Positions 58,566 to 64,000 of a DNA stretch of 64,000 nucleotides are shown in pieces. The position numbers and the translations under genes are program-made. Source of the DNA: Calamus simplicifolius (lineage: Eukaryota; Streptophyta; Magnoliopsida; Arecales; Arecaceae); contig UESW01004375.1 of the NCBI GenBank assembly GCA_900491605.1, positions 739,538-803,537 of the forward strand, given 5' to 3'. Position 1 is the first letter of the stretch. Every line of letters starts with the position of its first letter. The notes beneath the pieces are model-generated. The model saw only the letters and a list, made by a program, of their open reading frames with translations, had not been told where the DNA came from and did no database searches.

Positions 58566-59790
58566 TCATGGCTTATTTTGATACAGAGTTGATGTTTAAC
58601 TTTTCTTCCTTCTTTTATTTTATTTTAGGTTATTGGTCCTGCACCAGTGGTTTACGGCCATGCATCTTCTCTCTGCAAGATTTGTGCTACCTCAGCATGT
58701 GTAGGGTTATAAATAGATTAGATTAAATTAAGTTATACTAAATCACAATCTAATCTAATTTTATATTAAAATTGTAATTTTAAATTCGAACTCAACTTCT
58801 TTACAGATCAGATCGAATCTAATTTATAAAAAAAAATTTAGAAGCAACAGATTATTAATCTATTAGAGATCAAATATGATCCGAATTTAATTCGAAACAT
58901 TAAAATTTGGGATGAAATTGAATCGAATCATATTGCATTTGCATCAAACATTTAACTATTATTTTATAGCTAAGATGTGCTGGTTCATGCCTAAACATAA
59001 ATTGATTAAAAATTTAATATAAGATTAAAAAAGTTGACTTAAATTTAATTTCTTATTCAAAAACTTTAATTCTATCTAAATAAATGATTATCTTAAAATT
59101 TATAAATTATGATATTTAAAATATTTAAGATTAAAAAGACTTGATGTAATTAAGTTAAAAAAAGGAAAGAGATTTAATTGTTGAGATGAAAGAATAATTA
59201 ATTTAAATGAGAGTTTTTTTTTTGATAAAATGATAAAGATAATTAGAGTAAAGAAAAAAAATTATATAATTAATGTTTAAGATTTATATCGAGTCAAAAA
59301 TAAATATATGATAAATTCAATTTGTAATCCAAATTAGATCCACTTAATTTTTAAATTCAATCGAACTCATAGGTTTTTAAATACGAATTAAATTAGATTT
59401 AATTAGATTAGGATAGAAATCAAATCACCCATTCATCCGATCCATTCGCGGTGCCCATGCCACAAATCTCTAAAACCACTCCATAAATCATCAAGTGCTT
59501 ATCCAAGATTAATATTATAGAACATGCATGACTCAATCATTATAAACTTTCCTTGCAATTGGATCACTTGAGAGCGAGATTATACAAATTATACAAATTT
59601 CCTACTCAATTCACTGTTGAAGGATCAAGCACAAGCTCTCTTTCATCGATCATGGGATTAACTCAATGAATATTCTTACATTCCCAAGAACATATCAAAC
59701 TTTTGTTTGAGTACTACTTCAACATATGACCAAAGATAAAGCCTCTCCCGCGTGGAAACGGGCAGGCTAAGCCTCGCCAGGTCCAACAAA

Positions 59791-60085
59791 TATTAGAGCA
59801 AGCAAGCGACGAGGTCTCATGAGGGAAGGATTCTACGATGAAAAAAAAAAAAAAAAAGTCTTTGTACATCACTTCGATGCATTTTGATACAGGATAATCA
59901 AATATGATAATTTATTTATAGATAAATTATGCATATTTGATATAGGATAATCAAATATTCGAGCAAGCAAGCGACGAGGTCTCATGAGGGAAGGATTCTA
60001 CGATTAAAAAAAAAAAAAAAGTGCATTTTGATACAGGATAATCAAATATGATAATTTATTTGTAGATAAATTATGCATAAGTAAT
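59791..60085. repeat. Local tandem duplication with A-tract tails
   Basis: GAGCAAGCAAGCGACGAGG through GGATTCTACGAT plus an A run of 14-18 occurs at about 59797-59855 and 59960-60020. Each is followed by a shared block TGCATTTTGATACAGGATAATC to AGATAAATTATGCATA. The left copy has extra bases between. A short retroposed sequence that later duplicated is possible. Confidence 0.8.
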
Positions 60086-60715
60086 GCTGGATCTATGAGC
60101 AAATCTTTTGATGCGGACTTATGAGTGCATGAATCACTACGTTCTGTATAAATTATTACGTTATAGTATAAATTATTCTGTATTGAAGCAATGTGTGATG
60201 CTCTTCCCAATACTAAATTATTATGTATTGAAGCAATGTGTAATGTCCCTTTCAATAATCTCATATCAAAAAATTGAAAGTTGATTGTATCATTTATAAT
60301 CAAAAGATGGATAAGTACCACTTGAATCCCTTTTAGATTGTGACCTGGATTGGATATTTCTTGTCTTATTTTTTATAACAAAACGGATTTGCGGGTCAAT
60401 CGATTGAATCGGATGAATATTATAATTAATTTTTATTTTAATAATATAAAATAATAAAATATAAATATAATTTAAATAATAAATTAAAAAAAATCTTAAA
60501 ATTAAGTTGAACCGGTCCAAAATCCGAATGGTTCAATAGATTTTTTGATTTTCACTGTATCATAAAAAAGATTAATTTTAATAATAAAATTAAATTAAAT
60601 TGATGACCAAATTTTTGATTTGGCCGATTAAATCGATTGATGTGGTCCAGTTTTTAAATCACTGATGCTGTGGGCTTGAAGCCCGCGTTGTTACAGAATG
60701 CAAATAAGAAAAAAA
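60086..60715. other. AT-rich stretch, no gene seen
   Basis: It contains two tandem short blocks near 60160-60260 (TAAATTATT-TGTATTGAAGCAATGTGT). Otherwise AT-rich with no support for coding. Confidence 0.5.
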
Positions 60716-60719
60716 AAAA

Positions 60720-60900
60720 AAAAAAATTTTCCTCCCACGGTGGCTCCGCGTCCTGAGCCGCTTCTCTCGTCCATCAACGAATCATCATCATGGAAGGCTC
60801 CAAGAGTCGGATGGACTTCGTCAATCCGGAGCGTTCCGGCCACTTGCCGGGCCGTACCCATCCACTGCGCGATGACTAAATTTCCTCCGTAGCTAACCGA
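60720..60900. other. GC-rich island open on both strands
   Basis: A sharp GC-rich island in AT-rich DNA. On the plus strand an ATG in the context ATCATCATGG at about 60790 opens a 29-codon frame (MEGSKSRMDFVNPERSGHL...). On the minus strand one frame stays open across the whole island (YGGNLVIAQWMGTARQ...). I recognise neither. It may be the edge or broken first exon of a host gene. A CTTCTTCTTCTTT stretch follows at 60945. Confidence 0.3.
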
Positions 60901-61560
60901 CGGTTGACATCTTATCCCCTAAGCAACCGCCCAGTCCGAGCTTTCTCTCTTCTTCTTCTTTAATTATTACGAGAGGTGTCTGTTGAGTTTTTTTTGAATT
61001 TTTCTTTAAAAAATTGAAACGGCTATCATGATCCATTTTAAGAATACACGCATATAGTTTACTTTTTTTTTTTTTTTTTTTAGTTTTAAATACCCATTGC
61101 CGTAGGATAATGACGGTAATATGTGTCACCTACACGTGGATTGGATTAATGTTTCTGATAAAAATATACTTTTATCTTCAGACTTTTTAGTTGCCACGAC
61201 TTAGTTTCTTATATTTGATAGAATAACTGATCTATTATTCTGATAATTTATTCATGTGATATAAGAGCATATTAATTATTTATTAATTTTAATTAATTAT
61301 TTAATATTTTAAAAATAATTTTATATTAAATAAAAAAAAGGTTTGAAAGTCTATATAACTTAATTTATCTACTATTAATTAACTTACACTTAAATTTTTA
61401 AGATCACATATTTTTTATTTCAAGAGTAAATTTATAGGCTTGAGATAATTATAGATGGTATTAGAGTTCATTCGGATAGCATAAAGTTATTTTACCTTTT
61501 CAATACTAATGATCCGGTCCTGATAGATTCTGACTACTATAGTTTGATAATGTGAAAAGA
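60901..61560. other. AT-rich stretch, no gene seen
   Basis: Long T run at about 61062-61080 and AT-rich DNA. TGGTATTAGAG at 61456-61466 resembles a Met-tRNA primer site with one change, but no LTR end precedes it. Confidence 0.45.
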
Positions 61561-61824
61561 TTGTAATACTGTTATCGTGGAAATCCGTTCTTCGACTCGG
61601 GTATGCTTTGGCTCTGGGTTCGGACGCCGATCTCTTCACCTGGGGTGGAACCTAGTGGAACATGCAAAACAGTCAGCACGCAAAGGGTATCTCGGGGGCC
61701 ACCTCTAGATGGGTAGGGTATTTCGGGGGCCACCTCTAGATGGGTGTTCTTCCGAGAGCTCGGAGTTCTGATGGAGCTTTAATGAAGTTTTTCAATATGA
61801 GAGCTAGTGAATGTGTACCTGAGA
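61561..61824. other. LTR-like GC-richer sequence, left of the solo LTR
   Basis: Textured like a gypsy LTR (CTGGGTTCGGACGCCGATCTC, GAGCTCGGAGTTCTGATGG). It includes a two-copy 33-bp repeat around TCGGGGGCCACCTCTAGATG (about 61688-61753). It continues at 63814 beyond the solo LTR and off the window, so its identity is not settled. Confidence 0.4.
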
Positions 61825-63808
61825 TGTTGGGATTGTATCCTAAAGCCAATCATTTGATGATTGAGCTAATGTAAATAGCATATAAATTGATATATTAATA
61901 AAAGTTATTTAGCAGTTTATTCATTACAAGAACATCTTCTTAATACTCCTGATAGTAATGAAGCCCTTAGGATCTTCTTTCACGATAAATGAGGATTTAT
62001 CTTTGAAGGTCCTCAAAAGAGTTTGTGACCAAATGATATACTATGACAGGGCCATAGTACTATCAATTATAGGACGTTTTATATCATATTTGTTGGTTGT
62101 CCTCTTAACCAAGGAGTGTAGAGACACTGGTATGACATACAGATTAAAGTGTATGAGTATATTTCATCGAACGTGACTCATTTTCGGATACTCTGCTGTC
62201 AAGAGTTAATCCGAGAAGATATAGGTATAAGTATCCTTCAGACCTGAAGATCACAACCAGTGACTTGCAAGCAACTCATTGTACTTAGGTGCCGGACCAT
62301 CTGGATTTCTAATCCAGCTACGAAAGGTTACTGGATGCAGTCAAGTACTTGTGGTAGTCAGTTATGGATCAAGCTGGAATTTGACCTATCTCGTTAAAAG
62401 GAGAAATGCTTGTGTTTCAATTTAGCAAGACCTTGGCCAAGGCACTTCATGTGAAGGTCACATGATCACAAAAATTGAAATCACTATATGGATTTGTTGT
62501 TTAGAGTTGACAGGCTCTTAAGCCATCCTTAGTATTGTGGTCAAGAGGATGAATTATACGGTAACTATTTCTTAGGGTTCTTGGAGTTTGCTCGGCAACT
62601 CTTCGACCTATCCGGATGTCGGGTTCTATTGCTAGATGGGCACATCGATTAGTATAAAAGTTATTTCTATGCTACCGGCTTAGGTTCGAACCTAGAGAGT
62701 TACACGCATAGAAGTTTCCTAGGATGATTTATTTCCTGATCAACGATTGAGAATCGTACATAATTTAATTAATCAATTTGATTGATTGAATTATCTCAAT
62801 TGGGTTAAGTTCAAGTGAATAAGATTCAATTTGGTTTAAGTATATTAGAAGGACTAGTCAATTTCAAATATTGATTTAAAATTAGATTTTATTTGGATTT
62901 AAATAGATTCGGGACTAGACAAATTTGATTTGGGCTAGAATTATAATCTATGTAGGTTCAGTCCAATAAATTTAAATCAGCTTAAACCAAAACCCGAACC
63001 CAAACCCCTCGCAAAAAGGATCTCACGTGATGAGATAACTTGATTAAATTATCATGTAGAATTTAATTTAATCTTCTCCAAACCATTTCCGTTGGAATTC
63101 TAAGTGTTAGAATTAAAGTGGAATTAATGTACCTCTTTGAATTAATGAGACGATGGAATTCTAAGTGATTATAATTCATATCTCTTTGGTTTTCACCGAA
63201 CATCGGAATTAAACAAAAGGCTGAGTCTCTTTGGTTTTAACCGAACAGCAGAATTCTAAGAGTTAGAATTGAGCCTATAAATTGAAGGACATCCCTCACC
63301 ATATTACAACAATGAGATGTTATGGATTGAATTTATAAAGAGTTAGAAGAGAAAATCCTGGTGTAATTCTGGTGTCATAAAAAGTTTGATGGATCTTAGA
63401 AGAAGATTCAACTAGAAGGATTCAAGATCAGCAAAATTATTTTTCCGCGAGCTAGCACTCCCGGGAATCCGATCATTCGGGACTTCGCATGGACGATACT
63501 AGAGGCCGGATATTGAACGGCTGTAGAGCACAAAGGATTTACCTACTGTTCTTAAGGTGAGTGATTTGATCCCTAGATCTTAAGGCAGGCTTCAAGACGA
63601 GTAGTATGACTTCTCATCTTGAATATTAAGATATGATCTTAATTATTTAATTTATATGCATTATTTAGATCAAACGATCTTATAATATAAGACAAAGATA
63701 TGATCTTGATGCATATTAGATAGATTAATATGTAATCTTTAAATTTATGCATTGATAATTGTTATCAAAATTAAAACATGTATGCCTCAGGGATTATTTA
63801 TCCCTGTA
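61825..63808. mobile_element. Solo LTR with perfect TGAGA target duplication
   Basis: The same family as 41653-43577, collinear from TGTTGGGATTGTATCCTAAAGC to CCTCAGGGATTATTTATCCC. TGAGA precedes it (61820-61824) and follows it (63809-63813). The right end reads TA where the other copy has CA, a single C-to-T change. The apparent open frame at 61958-62176 is not conserved as a frame in the other copy, so it is not a gene. Confidence 0.92.
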
Positions 63809-64000
63809 TGAGAGACTTGGGGCTGTGATATTTATACGCGATCACCTGATTCCTTGGGCGTGTCACATAGGGTTTGAAAGCTATTGAGATTCAAAAAAGA
63901 TTCGAATCAAGTTTGTTACGAGGCTAACAAGATCCATATCTTGTCAGTTAGAGGACCGACGACCAGGAGAGTTGGTTGATGCCTTGAGATTCAGCGATTA
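63809..64000. other. LTR-like sequence continuing off the window
   Basis: Continuation of the sequence interrupted by the solo LTR (GAGACTTGGGGCTGTGATATTTATACGC and on). No gene. Confidence 0.4.

Larger units (their letters stand above)
56868..59720 (+). repeat. Duplicated segment B3 (pairs with 34146-35830)
   Basis: Unit B counterpart of A3 in two blocks, about 56868-57270 and 58300-59720, separated by an insertion that includes a CACTA-like element, and again interrupted at 58391-58565 by a LINE tail. Matches include GGGTTCCTTGATTGAA, GCTATCCATTCTAT, AGCATACGGACCCTT and AAATTATGATATTTAAAATATT. Non-coding by eye. Confidence 0.82.

Noticed and set aside
61456..61466. TGGTATTAGAG as a Met-tRNA primer binding site
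   Set aside because: One base off the consensus and no LTR terminus (CA) precedes it; likely chance.

Overview
The window looks like repeat-rich intergenic DNA from a flowering plant nuclear genome. Ty1/copia (SIRE-like), Ty3/gypsy (Tat-like) and plant L1-type LINE sequences, an AT-rich background with microsatellites, and methylation-type decay of coding sequence all fit this. A monocot, possibly a palm or relative, is my guess from the style of the repeats; nothing in the window proves it. I find no intact host protein-coding gene and no tRNA, rRNA or CRISPR array. Almost everything interpretable is a transposable element or a relic of one.

Layout. 1-4449: AT-rich left flank with no recognised gene. 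4450-35830 (unit A) and 39070-59720 (unit B): two diverged copies of the same ancestral locus, in the same orientation, separated by a 3.2 kb spacer. Each copy was inflated independently by insertions. Unit A holds a minus-strand Tat-like gypsy element (4834-24212) whose 142-bp tandem array is split by a complete minus-strand SIRE-like copia element (7796-17711). It also holds a non-autonomous Tat relative with huge minisatellite LTRs (25412-30671) and pieces of a third LTR family (30921-34143). The spacer carries a Tat-type solo LTR (38412-39015). Unit B holds a plus-strand LINE (40091-47972), itself split by a solo LTR with perfect target duplication (41653-43577) and inserted in an older antisense LINE relic. 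It also holds a minus-strand sister LINE (49448-55383), a CACTA-like element and a 5'-truncated LINE tail. The right end (61561-64000) is LTR-like DNA carrying a second solo LTR of the same family with perfect target duplication (61825-63808).

How the parts relate. The Tat element has gag, protease, RT, RNase H, a second RNase H and integrase relics on the minus strand, and the C-terminal part of an antisense ORF near its 3' LTR. The 5.3 kb element to its right keeps only a gag N-terminus and similar cis-acting ends, so it presumably depended on a Tat partner. The two LINEs are close siblings; comparing them shows that their stop codons are almost all TAG where the sister reads CAG or TGG, as expected from deamination of methylated cytosine.

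The most noteworthy points are the tandem locus duplication with independent nesting histories, the LTR minisatellites that changed copy number between the two LTRs of one element, the antisense ORF relic, the LINE decay signature with a shortened zinc knuckle shared by both LINEs, and a repeated GTCGRCTCC motif shared by the copia LTRs and the start of its extra 3' ORF. I did not find a convincing new biological system beyond these.
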